A stretch of 64,000 nt of DNA from Oenococcus oeni DSM 20252 = AWRIB129 (GTDB lineage: Bacteria > Bacillota > Bacilli > Lactobacillales > Lactobacillaceae): the NCBI RefSeq assembly GCF_000372485.1, contig NZ_AQVA01000001.1:293129-357128 (forward strand). Direction: 5' to 3'. Below are positions 1 through 7,043 of this stretch, one piece after another. How positions within the stretch are numbered: the first letter of the stretch is position 1; every line of letters starts with the position of its first letter. Position numbers and translations under genes: made by a program. The notes beneath the pieces are model-generated. The model did no database searches. It was not told where the DNA came from and worked only from the letters and a program-made list of their open reading frames with translations.

Positions 1-312
1 TAAAACAAATTTTTAAATTATTAAGAATATTAAATATCTTTCTCAAATTTAGTAATGTTAGGAATTCAAGTTTTTTCTTATAAATATCAATACGTAGATC
101 GGGAACAAGGTTTTACTTCTCTAATTAAATAATGATTCCTCAATAATTCTGATTAATTCATATTTGGTAATCCCATTGGTTACTAAACTGTTATGACTTG
201 TTTGTGTAATAGCTTAATTGCTTAATGAAATGTTGTTAATTTGCACTTGTAAACGATTTTATCCTTATTAGTCTATGTGAACTTAGTATTTAATGAAAAG
301 AGGTGATTTTAT
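1..312. other. AT-rich non-coding region upstream of arcD1
   Basis: No open reading frame of convincing coding character is visible on either strand. The stretch is strongly AT-rich. By comparison with the O. oeni arginine deiminase locus it should follow arcC, which lies outside the window (inference). It holds one good candidate catabolite-control site at 247-261 and the arcD1 ribosome binding site at its right end. I see no clear hairpin terminator. Confidence 0.6.
247..261 (+). promoter_or_regulatory. candidate cre site (CcpA) upstream of arcD1
   Basis: TTGTAAACGATTTTA matches the cre consensus WTGNAANCGNWNNCW at all but one fixed position (C to T near the end), including the central CG. 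It lies 52 bp before the arcD1 start. Arginine deiminase genes are commonly under carbon catabolite control in lactic acid bacteria, so the location makes sense. That CcpA binds here is inference. Confidence 0.45.
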
Positions 313-1740
313 ATGAACAATTCAAAGGGCAAATTAAACCTAATAGAATTAATCGGTCTTGTGGTGGGCTCAATTATTGGTGGTGGAATTTTTAACTTAA
401 TGCATGATATGGCTGCTGGAGCTGGAGCTGGAGCCATAATTATTGGGTGGATAATTACCGCTATCGGAATGATTATGTTGGCATTTACATTCCAGAATTT
501 GACAATGAAGCGGCCAGATCTTGATGCTGGAATTTATAGTTATGCGAAAGCTGGTTTTGGAAGTTATATGGGATTTGATTCAGCTTGGGCTTATTGGCTT
601 TCTGCTTGGTTAGGAAATGTTGGTTATGCAACGCTTTTAATGAGTGCTGCAGCGTATTTTTTTCCAGTTTTTGGAAATGGACAAAATCTCGCTTCTATAG
701 TTATGGCCTCGGTTATTCTTTGGGGATGCCATTTTATGATTTTGCATGGTGCAAAATCAGCATCATTTGTGAATACCATTATAACGATTGCAAAGTTAAT
801 TCCAATTTTTATCTTTACGGTCATCATGATTATATCTTTTAAAATGGGTATTTTCACGCATGGTTTCTGGTACACTCCAAATGGAAAATTTCAGTTTACA
901 GACGTTATGAGCCAAGTTCGTTCAACGATGCTTGTTACGGTGTGGGTGTTTATTGGAATTGAAGGAGCTGTTGTTTTCTCAAGCAGAGCAAATCGTCGCA
1001 AAGATGTTGGCAGAGCAACTGTCTTAGGCATTATTATTGTTACTTTAATTTACATGCTAGTCACGTTGCTATCTTTAGGTGTTATGCGTCGTAGCGGTTT
1101 AGCTAATCTAAGCCAACCAGCAATGGCTTATCTATTAAAGAGCGTTGTTGGTTCTTGGGGAGCAATGATTGTTAATTTAGGATTAATTGTTTCGGTTGTA
1201 GGAGCCTGGCTTTCTTGGACCATGTTTGCCGGTCAATTACCATACGAAGCTGCGAAAAAGGGTTCATTTCCTAGACTCTTCGCAAAAGAAAATAAAAATG
1301 GTGCTCCAATAAATTCACTTATTTTTACGAATGTTTGTGTAGAACTTTTTATGTTTTCCTTTTTAATTACTGCTTCAGCTTATAATTTCTTTTACTCAAT
1401 TTCTAGTGCTGGAATTTTAATTCCATATGCTTTTTCAGCATTTTATCAACTTAAATATTCGCTTAATGAAAATAAAGATGATCCAGGACGTAGCAGGAAC
1501 GTCGTAATTGGAGTAATTGCCAGTATATATGCTTGTTGGCTTGTGTTTGCAGCTGGTGAAAATTATCTTCTTTTACTAATGCTTTTATTTGCAGCTGGAA
1601 TTCCTGTTTATTGTTATCTACAGAAGCACGACAATCATACTAAAGTTTTTGGTCCTATTGAATTAGCTGTTGCGGGTTTGACAGTTCTAGCTGCCATCTA
1701 TGCTATTTATGGTTTAATTGTTGGTTCGATTACTTTTTAA
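313..1740 (+). CDS. arcD1: ArcD-type arginine/ornithine antiporter (first copy)
   Basis: A 475-residue APC-superfamily integral membrane protein with about 12 hydrophobic segments. The N-terminal segment has the GSIIGGGIF motif typical of basic amino acid/polyamine antiporters. ArcD exchanges external arginine for internal ornithine, feeding the arginine deiminase pathway, which yields ATP and ammonia. The start is supported by an AGAGGTGA ribosome binding site 6 bases upstream. It closely resembles the next gene, 2397-3806, across its whole length, so the two are probably paralogues from duplication. The arcD name rests on the pairing with argS2; a different amino acid antiporter cannot be excluded from sequence alone. 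Confidence 0.8.
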   Translation: MNNSKGKLNLIELIGLVVGSIIGGGIFNLMHDMAAGAGAGAIIIGWIITAIGMIMLAFTFQNLTMKRPDLDAGIYSYAKAGFGSYMGFDSAWAYWLSAWLGNVGYATLLMSAAAYFFPVFGNGQNLASIVMASVILWGCHFMILHGAKSASFVNTIITIAKLIPIFIFTVIMIISFKMGIFTHGFWYTPNGKFQFTDVMSQVRSTMLVTVWVFIGIEGAVVFSSRANRRKDVGRATVLGIIIVTLIYMLVTLLSLGVMRRSGLANLSQPAMAYLLKSVVGSWGAMIVNLGLIVSVVGAWLSWTMFAGQLPYEAAKKGSFPRLFAKENKNGAPINSLIFTNVCVELFMFSFLITASAYNFFYSISSAGILIPYAFSAFYQLKYSLNENKDDPGRSRNVVIGVIASIYACWLVFAAGENYLLLLMLLFAAGIPVYCYLQKHDNHTKVFGPIELAVAGLTVLAAIYAIYGLIVGSITF

Positions 1741-2396
1741 TTTTGCTATAGATGTAAGCATTTTTTGAATGAAAATTATTATAATTAGATTTCATATTTG
1801 TTTAATCGTTTACTCAAAAATAATGATCATAATTAACTTGAAAATTTAATGTGTAGCATATTAATAACGAAGGAGTACTATAAATTTTTCAATTCTTTAT
1901 TGTGTGTATTTGCTAGTGCAACTTTTATTGCTTTAATTGCATTTTGAAATTAAATACTCAACGAAGTTTGAACTTTTTTGTGCATATGATTATTTGAGGC
2001 AAAAAATAATTTAATGTGTTGTTTTTTCAACTAGCATGTTTTGAACAATCTAAATTATAAGATCATTAGAGTAGATGTATATACGTTGACATTTAGATAT
2101 TTTTAAATTGATTTAACCTTTTAAATGGCTTTGGCCGAGTTCTATGTGGCCAAAGCCATTTACTGTAATCGAAAGTACTTTGCAAAAATTTTTAATTACA
2201 TAATATAAATATTATGTAATATTCGTTATTACTTATAACTTTGGTTAGACTGAATTGAGAATCTTTATAGAATTATTAATTAGCTAAATCTTAGATTTCA
2301 ATTTATAAATTAGTTGAGCAAATTAGTTTGTTGAAATTAAAAGTAATCTATTTACAAGGACAATTTTATTTGTAAGTAGGAAAAGAGCATTAATTT
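1741..2396. other. 656-bp AT-rich intergenic region between the two arcD copies
   Basis: This is an unusually long gap for this genome, where most genes overlap or nearly touch. I see no credible gene on either strand. It contains a perfect 15-bp inverted repeat at 2122-2162 and otherwise simple AT-rich sequence. The arcD2 ribosome binding site is modest: GAG 9 bases before the ATG. Confidence 0.6.
2122..2162. repeat. perfect 15-bp inverted repeat (long hairpin)
   Basis: The arms TAAATGGCTTTGGCC (2122-2136) and its exact complement (2148-2162) flank an 11-nt loop. It is far more GC-rich than its surroundings. There is no T-run directly after either arm, so it is not a textbook intrinsic terminator in either direction. 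It may still mark the end of the arcD1 transcript or stabilise an mRNA end, or be the remains of a small mobile repeat. Confidence 0.7.
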
Positions 2397-3806
2397 ATGA
2401 AAAAAAGGACAAAAAAATCTGGAATTGGCTTAATTTCTTTAATTGCTATTGTTATAAATTCATCTATTGGAGCAGGTATTTTTGGTTTAATTTCTGGAAT
2501 TGCAAGTTCTGCCTCTCCAGGAGCAGCACTTATAGCTTGGATGATCTGCGGTATCGGCATTCTAGGGCTTGTTCTCTCGATTAATAATTTGGTATTAAAG
2601 AAACCTAAATTGAATGGTATTTTCGTTTATGCTCAGGAAGGTTTTGGGCCATTCGCTGGTTTTATTTCTGGCTGGGGTTATTGGCTATCTTCTTGGCTAA
2701 GCAATATTGCTTTTGCTACGATGCTAATGTCAGCAACTGGGTTTTTCTTTCCAGTGTTTGGTAACGGACAGAACCTTCCTTCGGTTGTAGCTGCTTCTAT
2801 TTTGTCGTGGGTTTTAACCGTTCTTGTAAATCGGGGAATTGAATCGGCTTCTTTTATAAACACATTTATCGCAATCTGCAAATTAATACCTATATTTATT
2901 TTTATTACTTTCTCCTTTATTCTTTTTAAATTTAATGTTTTTGATTCCGATTTTTGGAGTACGTTTAATAGCAACATTTCTTCTGGTTTTCATTTTGGTG
3001 ATGTAGCAAATCAAATTAGAGGCTGTCTCATGGTTATCATGTGGGTCTTTGTGGGGATTGAAGGCGCTTCGGTGATGGCGAAACACGCTAAATCTAAGCG
3101 AGATGTCGGCCTCGCTACAGTACTCGGACTATCATGTTTGCTTGCAATTTATGTGCTTGTTTCAATTCTGCCTTATGGAATACTAAGCCAAGCTAAGCTT
3201 TCTCAATTGCGTAGCCCTTCTATGCAATATCTTTTTCAACGCATGGTTGGAAAATGGGGCGGAACTTTAATTGGTTTGGGAGTAGTCATATCGATTACAG
3301 GTTCGTGGTTGTCTTGGACAATGATTCCAGCTCAAACAATGAGCGATATGGCAAATGAAGGCTTGTTACCGAAAATTTTCGGAAGGACGAATAAACGTAA
3401 CGCATCAACTTTTGCTTTATTCTCTACTGAGTGTTTATTTCAGTTGTTTCTTCTTACTCTCCTTGTAACAGACAAAGCTTATATTTTTGCATATTCGCTT
3501 TGTACTGTTGCAACGATTGTTACCTACGTTTTTGTAGCGGCTTATCAAATAAAATTTTCTTTATTGGACAAAGAGTTAAATAATAAGAGACAGTTTTTTT
3601 ATGGAATTATTGCTTTTGTATTTCAAGTTAACGTAATCATTTTGGCTGGAATTCAGTATTTGTTATTGTGTCTAATCGCTTATATTCCTGGTATATATTG
3701 CTATGTTAGAGCAAGGAAAGAACAAGGGAAATACGGTTTTTCTAATAACGAAAAAAAAATTGCAACTCTAATTGTTTTTTTGGTTTTGTGGCAATTGGAT
3801 TATTAG
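2397..3806 (+). CDS. arcD2: ArcD-type arginine/ornithine antiporter (second copy), 3' end frameshifted
   Basis: A 469-residue APC-family permease that parallels arcD1 helix by helix, including the GAGIFGLI region of helix 1. It should exchange arginine and ornithine across the membrane. The last hydrophobic helix is cut short: after a run of seven T (3775-3781) the reading frame ends at 3806. Reading with one extra T continues as a hydrophobic stretch (FVAIGLLALGFI) ending at a TGA at 3827-3829, just where the final helix of arcD1 would lie. The sequence therefore shows either a genuine one-base deletion, a homopolymer sequencing error, or slippage at the T tract. Function is probably arginine transport; activity of the truncated form is unknown. 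Confidence 0.75.
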   Translation: MKKRTKKSGIGLISLIAIVINSSIGAGIFGLISGIASSASPGAALIAWMICGIGILGLVLSINNLVLKKPKLNGIFVYAQEGFGPFAGFISGWGYWLSSWLSNIAFATMLMSATGFFFPVFGNGQNLPSVVAASILSWVLTVLVNRGIESASFINTFIAICKLIPIFIFITFSFILFKFNVFDSDFWSTFNSNISSGFHFGDVANQIRGCLMVIMWVFVGIEGASVMAKHAKSKRDVGLATVLGLSCLLAIYVLVSILPYGILSQAKLSQLRSPSMQYLFQRMVGKWGGTLIGLGVVISITGSWLSWTMIPAQTMSDMANEGLLPKIFGRTNKRNASTFALFSTECLFQLFLLTLLVTDKAYIFAYSLCTVATIVTYVFVAAYQIKFSLLDKELNNKRQFFYGIIAFVFQVNVIILAGIQYLLLCLIAYIPGIYCYVRARKEQGKYGFSNNEKKIATLIVFLVLWQLDY

Positions 3807-3849
3807 CACTTGGATTTATTAAAACTTGAAAAAATAGAAAATAGAAATT

Positions 3850-3878
3850 TATAATTTTCTGAGACCAGGAAAATTATG
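3850..3878. repeat. inverted repeat, possible RNA hairpin upstream of argS2
   Basis: ATAATTTTC (3851-3859) and GAAAATTAT (3869-3877) are exact complements, extended inward by one G-T pair, with a loop of about 7 nt. No T-run follows. It begins a 110-bp stretch (3850-3965) with higher GC and more secondary structure than the surrounding AT-rich DNA. It could terminate or stabilise the arcD2 transcript or be part of a leader of argS2. Confidence 0.5.
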
Positions 3879-4066
3879 AGGGATTGAAATTCTTTTACAA
3901 GGCTTATGCATAGACACCTATTAGTGGAAGCCAGTGCAAATCTCTACAGCACATAGCAAAACAGTATTGAATTGTTAAAGAATATTAATTATTAAATTTT
4001 TGTTTAATCAATATTATATTTTTACTTGAACTCTAATTTTTAAGGATTCCATTACTCTAGTCTTTG

Positions 4067-4072
4067 TATAAT
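4067..4072 (+). promoter_or_regulatory. -10 box directly before argS2
   Basis: TATAAT sits 9 nt before the argS2 ATG at 4082, so transcription would start about 1-3 nt before the start codon. I see no good -35 box. If it is used, argS2 can be expressed on its own and not only by read-through from the arc genes. Confidence 0.4.
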
Positions 4073-4081
4073 TAGGGTATT

Positions 4082-5800
4082 ATGACTAACGAAGAAAAAA
4101 TCGTGGATGAACTATCAATTGCAATTAAGGAATCAGGTTATGATTTACCGATGAATTTTAATTTAAAAAAATTGGTCGAGAAACCTAAGATGCTCAAAAA
4201 TGGTGACTATGCTTTTCCGGTTTTTGGTTTATCTAAAATTTTTCATCTTTCTCCTGACCAAGTTGCTTTTTCTATTTATAACAGACTGAATAAAAGCGAT
4301 ACCAATTTTGAAAAAATTGAACATAATGGTGCATATATTAATTTCTTTTTGGACAGGAAAAGAGAGGCTTCAACACTAATATCAGACATTATTAACAACG
4401 ATTCATATGGCAAAAATAATGCTGGAAATAAAAAAACTATTATTGTTGAATTATCTTCTCCAAACATTGCAAAGCCGATGTCAATGGGACATTTACGTTC
4501 GACCATGATCGGGGAATCGCTAAGCAGAATTGCTAATGAAAATGGTTATAAAACAATTAAAATTAATCACCTAGGGGATTGGGGAACTCAATTCGGTTTA
4601 ATGATTGAAGCATATAAATTGTGGGGAAACAAAGATATCATTGAGCAGAATCCAGTTGATGAATTGGTCAAATTATATGTTCGCATAAATAAAGAAGCTG
4701 AGACTAATCCTGAATTGTCTGAGGCTGGACGATCTTGGTTTAAAAAACTTGAGGACGGGGATCCAGAAGCCAGAGAACTTTGGAAGTGGTTCAAAAATGT
4801 TTCGTTAAGAGAATTTAATAAAGTTTATCAACGCCTTGGGGTCACTTTTGATTCTATGAATGGCGAATCTTTTTATCAAGATAAGATGAGTGTGATAATT
4901 GATCTTCTTAAAAACAAAGGTATTTTAACAGAATCCCGGGGTGCACAAATTGTAGATTTACCGAGCTTATTGCCTGCTTATAATCTTCCGGTTTCAATCA
5001 TTTTACGTTCGGATGGTGCTACTCAGTACGCTACCCGCGATCTTGCAACTGCATTTTATCGTCAAACTACTTATCATTTTGACAAATGTTTGTATGTGGT
5101 TGGTGCCGAACAAAAGGAATACTTTAAACAAATTAAAGCCATTTTGAAACTTGCTGGGTTCAATTGGTCAGACGATATGGAACACATATATTTTGGTTTA
5201 ATTACTTTCAATGGTAAAAAAATGTCTACACGAAAGGGCAACGTAGTTAAGCTTGAACAAGTTTTAGATTCAGCTCATAAATTAGCAAAAAATCAGATTG
5301 CAGAAAAAAATCCTAATTTATCTAATTCCGATAAGGTCGCTGAACAAGTTGGTACTGGTGCAGTAATATTTAATGATTTAATGAACGATCGAACTCTGTC
5401 TATTGATTTTGATCTAGATCAAATAGTTAAATTTGAAGGGGATACTGGACCCTATGTTCAATATACTCATGTAAGGGCTGTTAGTATATTGCGTAAATCT
5501 AGCATAAAAATCGATATAAATGATGCAATAAAATTACTTGATAATGATTCTTGGGCTGTTGTTTCAAAACTCTCAGTTTATCCTGATATTGTCAAACGTG
5601 CTTGGATTTTGCGCGAACCATCTATTATTGCGAAGTATTTATTGAATTTAGCGCATGAATTTAATTCTTATTATTCTAAAGTTCATATTTTGGTAGAAGA
5701 CAAACAATTGAGTTCACGCTTAGCTCTTGTTGATGCAGTTGCAATTGTTTTAAAAAAAGGTCTTGAATTGCTTGATGTACAAGCCCCTGATCAGATGTGA
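4082..5800 (+). CDS. argS2: arginyl-tRNA synthetase, second-copy type of the ADI locus
   Basis: A 572-residue class I synthetase that charges tRNA-Arg with arginine using ATP. Visible parts are the N-terminal additional domain, the HIGH-type motif SMGH near residues 134-137 within the family signature SPNIAKP..GHLRS, the KMSTRKG form of the KMSKS loop near 380-386, and the C-terminal anticodon-binding domain ending in APDQM. Length is normal for ArgRS and no catalytic motif is lost. A gene of this kind has been described at the 3' end of the O. oeni arginine deiminase locus and named argS2, which fits the two arcD genes before it. The start has only a weak AGGG 4 bases upstream, but a perfect TATAAT lies 9 bases before the ATG, suggesting a near-leaderless mRNA. 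Confidence 0.88.
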   Translation: MTNEEKIVDELSIAIKESGYDLPMNFNLKKLVEKPKMLKNGDYAFPVFGLSKIFHLSPDQVAFSIYNRLNKSDTNFEKIEHNGAYINFFLDRKREASTLISDIINNDSYGKNNAGNKKTIIVELSSPNIAKPMSMGHLRSTMIGESLSRIANENGYKTIKINHLGDWGTQFGLMIEAYKLWGNKDIIEQNPVDELVKLYVRINKEAETNPELSEAGRSWFKKLEDGDPEARELWKWFKNVSLREFNKVYQRLGVTFDSMNGESFYQDKMSVIIDLLKNKGILTESRGAQIVDLPSLLPAYNLPVSIILRSDGATQYATRDLATAFYRQTTYHFDKCLYVVGAEQKEYFKQIKAILKLAGFNWSDDMEHIYFGLITFNGKKMSTRKGNVVKLEQVLDSAHKLAKNQIAEKNPNLSNSDKVAEQVGTGAVIFNDLMNDRTLSIDFDLDQIVKFEGDTGPYVQYTHVRAVSILRKSSIKIDINDAIKLLDNDSWAVVSKLSVYPDIVKRAWILREPSIIAKYLLNLAHEFNSYYSKVHILVEDKQLSSRLALVDAVAIVLKKGLELLDVQAPDQM

Positions 5801-5890
5801 AATTATTTTTTTACGGTCTCTTATGTTTTTTTAATTTAGAGTGACTATGCTTTGTTGGAAAAATCATTATTTATGGTTTAAAAAATGACA

Positions 5891-5919
5891 ATGACACTAC
5901 CGCTTAAATCTGTTAAGAT
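5891..5919 (+). promoter_or_regulatory. promoter of secE-nusG
   Basis: ATGACA (5891-5896) and TAAGAT (5914-5919) are 17 bp apart, and a TG one base before the -10 makes it an extended -10. The predicted start of transcription is about 5926-5928, immediately before the secE ATG at 5929, which again implies a leaderless or nearly leaderless message. Confidence 0.5.
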
Positions 5920-5928
5920 ATTGGCAGT

Positions 5929-6105
5929 ATGATTCGTTATATAAAAGGTACAATCGAAGAAATGAAAAATGTTACTTGGTTGAATGGCGATGAGACCAGC
6001 CGGGATACTAATTATGTCATTATTACTTCTTTATTCTTTTCGGGATTTTTGGCCTTGGTTGATTTATTAGTTGGTATTGGCATAAAGTTCTTGATGAATA
6101 AATAG
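5929..6105 (+). CDS. secE: preprotein translocase subunit SecE
   Basis: A 58-residue protein: a short amphipathic N-terminal part with the motif EEMKNVTWLN, which matches the conserved cytoplasmic region of SecE, then a single membrane segment (about residues 30-54). SecE clamps SecY in the SecYEG protein-conducting channel. The gene is too short for many gene finders but its position directly before nusG is the standard bacterial arrangement. No Shine-Dalgarno sequence is visible. rpmG, which often precedes secE in Firmicutes, is not here; argS2 lies upstream instead. Confidence 0.93.
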   Translation: MIRYIKGTIEEMKNVTWLNGDETSRDTNYVIITSLFFSGFLALVDLLVGIGIKFLMNK

Positions 6106-6129
6106 AAATCAGTTATATTGAGTATAGAG

Positions 6130-6158
6130 AAACCGAGGGGGACCGCGGTTTTTATTTT
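6130..6158 (+). terminator. terminator-like hairpin between secE and nusG
   Basis: AAACCG (6130-6135) pairs with CGGTTT (6146-6151) around a G-rich 10-nt loop, followed by a T-rich run. It would give a weak intrinsic terminator or attenuator in the 71-bp gap between secE and nusG, possibly setting the ratio of the two products. Confidence 0.5.
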
Positions 6159-6176
6159 GAACTAAAAGAGGTAATT

Positions 6177-6734
6177 ATGGCTGAAGAAGAACCACAAAAA
6201 GATTGGTATGTTGTTCATACCTATTCAGGTTATGAAAATCGAGTTAAACAAAATTTGGAACAGCGTCGTGAATCGATGGGAATGACTGATTTTATTTTTC
6301 AAGTTATCGTGCCTGAAAATGAAAAGATCAAAACTGGCCCAAATGGCGAATTAAAAAAAGTTGTTGAAAATGATTTCCCTGGTTATGTTTTGGTGGAAAT
6401 GGTAATGACCGATCAGTCCTGGTACGTTGTTCGTAATACTCCGGGAGTAACCGGATTTTTGGGCTCCCATGGTCAAGGGTCAAAACCAAATCCTGTTACA
6501 AAAGACGAAATTGATCGGATTATGCATCGAATGGGCTTGATTGAGCGCAAAGTCGATGATCTTAATGTTAAAGTCGGAGAAACTGTCTCGATTATCGGTG
6601 GCGCCATGAATGGCATGGAAGGTAAAATTACTGCCATTGATAGGGAAAAGCAAGAAGTCCAAGTACTTGTCGACATGTTTGGGCGTGAAACCGAAACAGA
6701 AGTTCCATTTAATGACATCGATAAAATATATTGA
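6177..6734 (+). CDS. nusG: transcription elongation/antitermination factor NusG
   Basis: A 185-residue protein with the NusG N-terminal domain (WYVVHTYSGYENRV near residues 10-23, then the FPGYVLV core) that binds the RNA polymerase clamp, and a C-terminal KOW domain (VGETVSIIGGAMNGMEGKI, about 132-150) that contacts ribosomal S10 or Rho. Length is normal. The start has AAGAGGT four bases upstream. It follows secE as usual, but the normally adjacent rplK lies 3.5 kb further on, behind the gluconate genes. Confidence 0.97.
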   Translation: MAEEEPQKDWYVVHTYSGYENRVKQNLEQRRESMGMTDFIFQVIVPENEKIKTGPNGELKKVVENDFPGYVLVEMVMTDQSWYVVRNTPGVTGFLGSHGQGSKPNPVTKDEIDRIMHRMGLIERKVDDLNVKVGETVSIIGGAMNGMEGKITAIDREKQEVQVLVDMFGRETETEVPFNDIDKIY

Positions 6735-7043
6735 TAGTATAATCAATTAAGGAAACCGTTTTCCTGCCAAAGGAAGAAATAATTTCAAATTACATAAAAC
6801 TTCAGTCATCGACTTATAATCTTTGCTTGCAAGTTTTTATTTTGACGATTTTTCTTAAACTTGATTATGAAAATTTAACCAAAATATTTCCGAGTGAATC
6901 GCTACAATGGATTTCTTGTTTGATCGTCCTTTCGGAATCCGGTTTTCCTTTTAATAATTTGAATCTTTTTTAACTGCTTTGCGTCAATGAAAATAGTTTC
7001 AAATTTTTAATTTAGATTATTTTTGAAAAATTAGGAGGAAGAT
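6735..7043. other. 309-bp intergenic region between nusG and gntK
   Basis: No credible gene is visible. Just after nusG there are two competing small hairpins (AGGAAA/TTTCCT at about 6750-6766 and TTCCT/AGGAA next to it), which may end the secE-nusG transcript. Nearer gntK there is a weak promoter-like TTGACG at 6842-6847 and the palindrome at 6988-7001. Confidence 0.5.
6988..7001. promoter_or_regulatory. candidate operator upstream of gntK
   Basis: TGAAAATAGTTTCA has 5-bp inverted arms (TGAAA/TTTCA) and lies 43 bp before gntK. It resembles a cre site but lacks the central CG, so it might instead bind a gluconate repressor. No regulator gene is adjacent. This is a pattern only. Confidence 0.25.
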
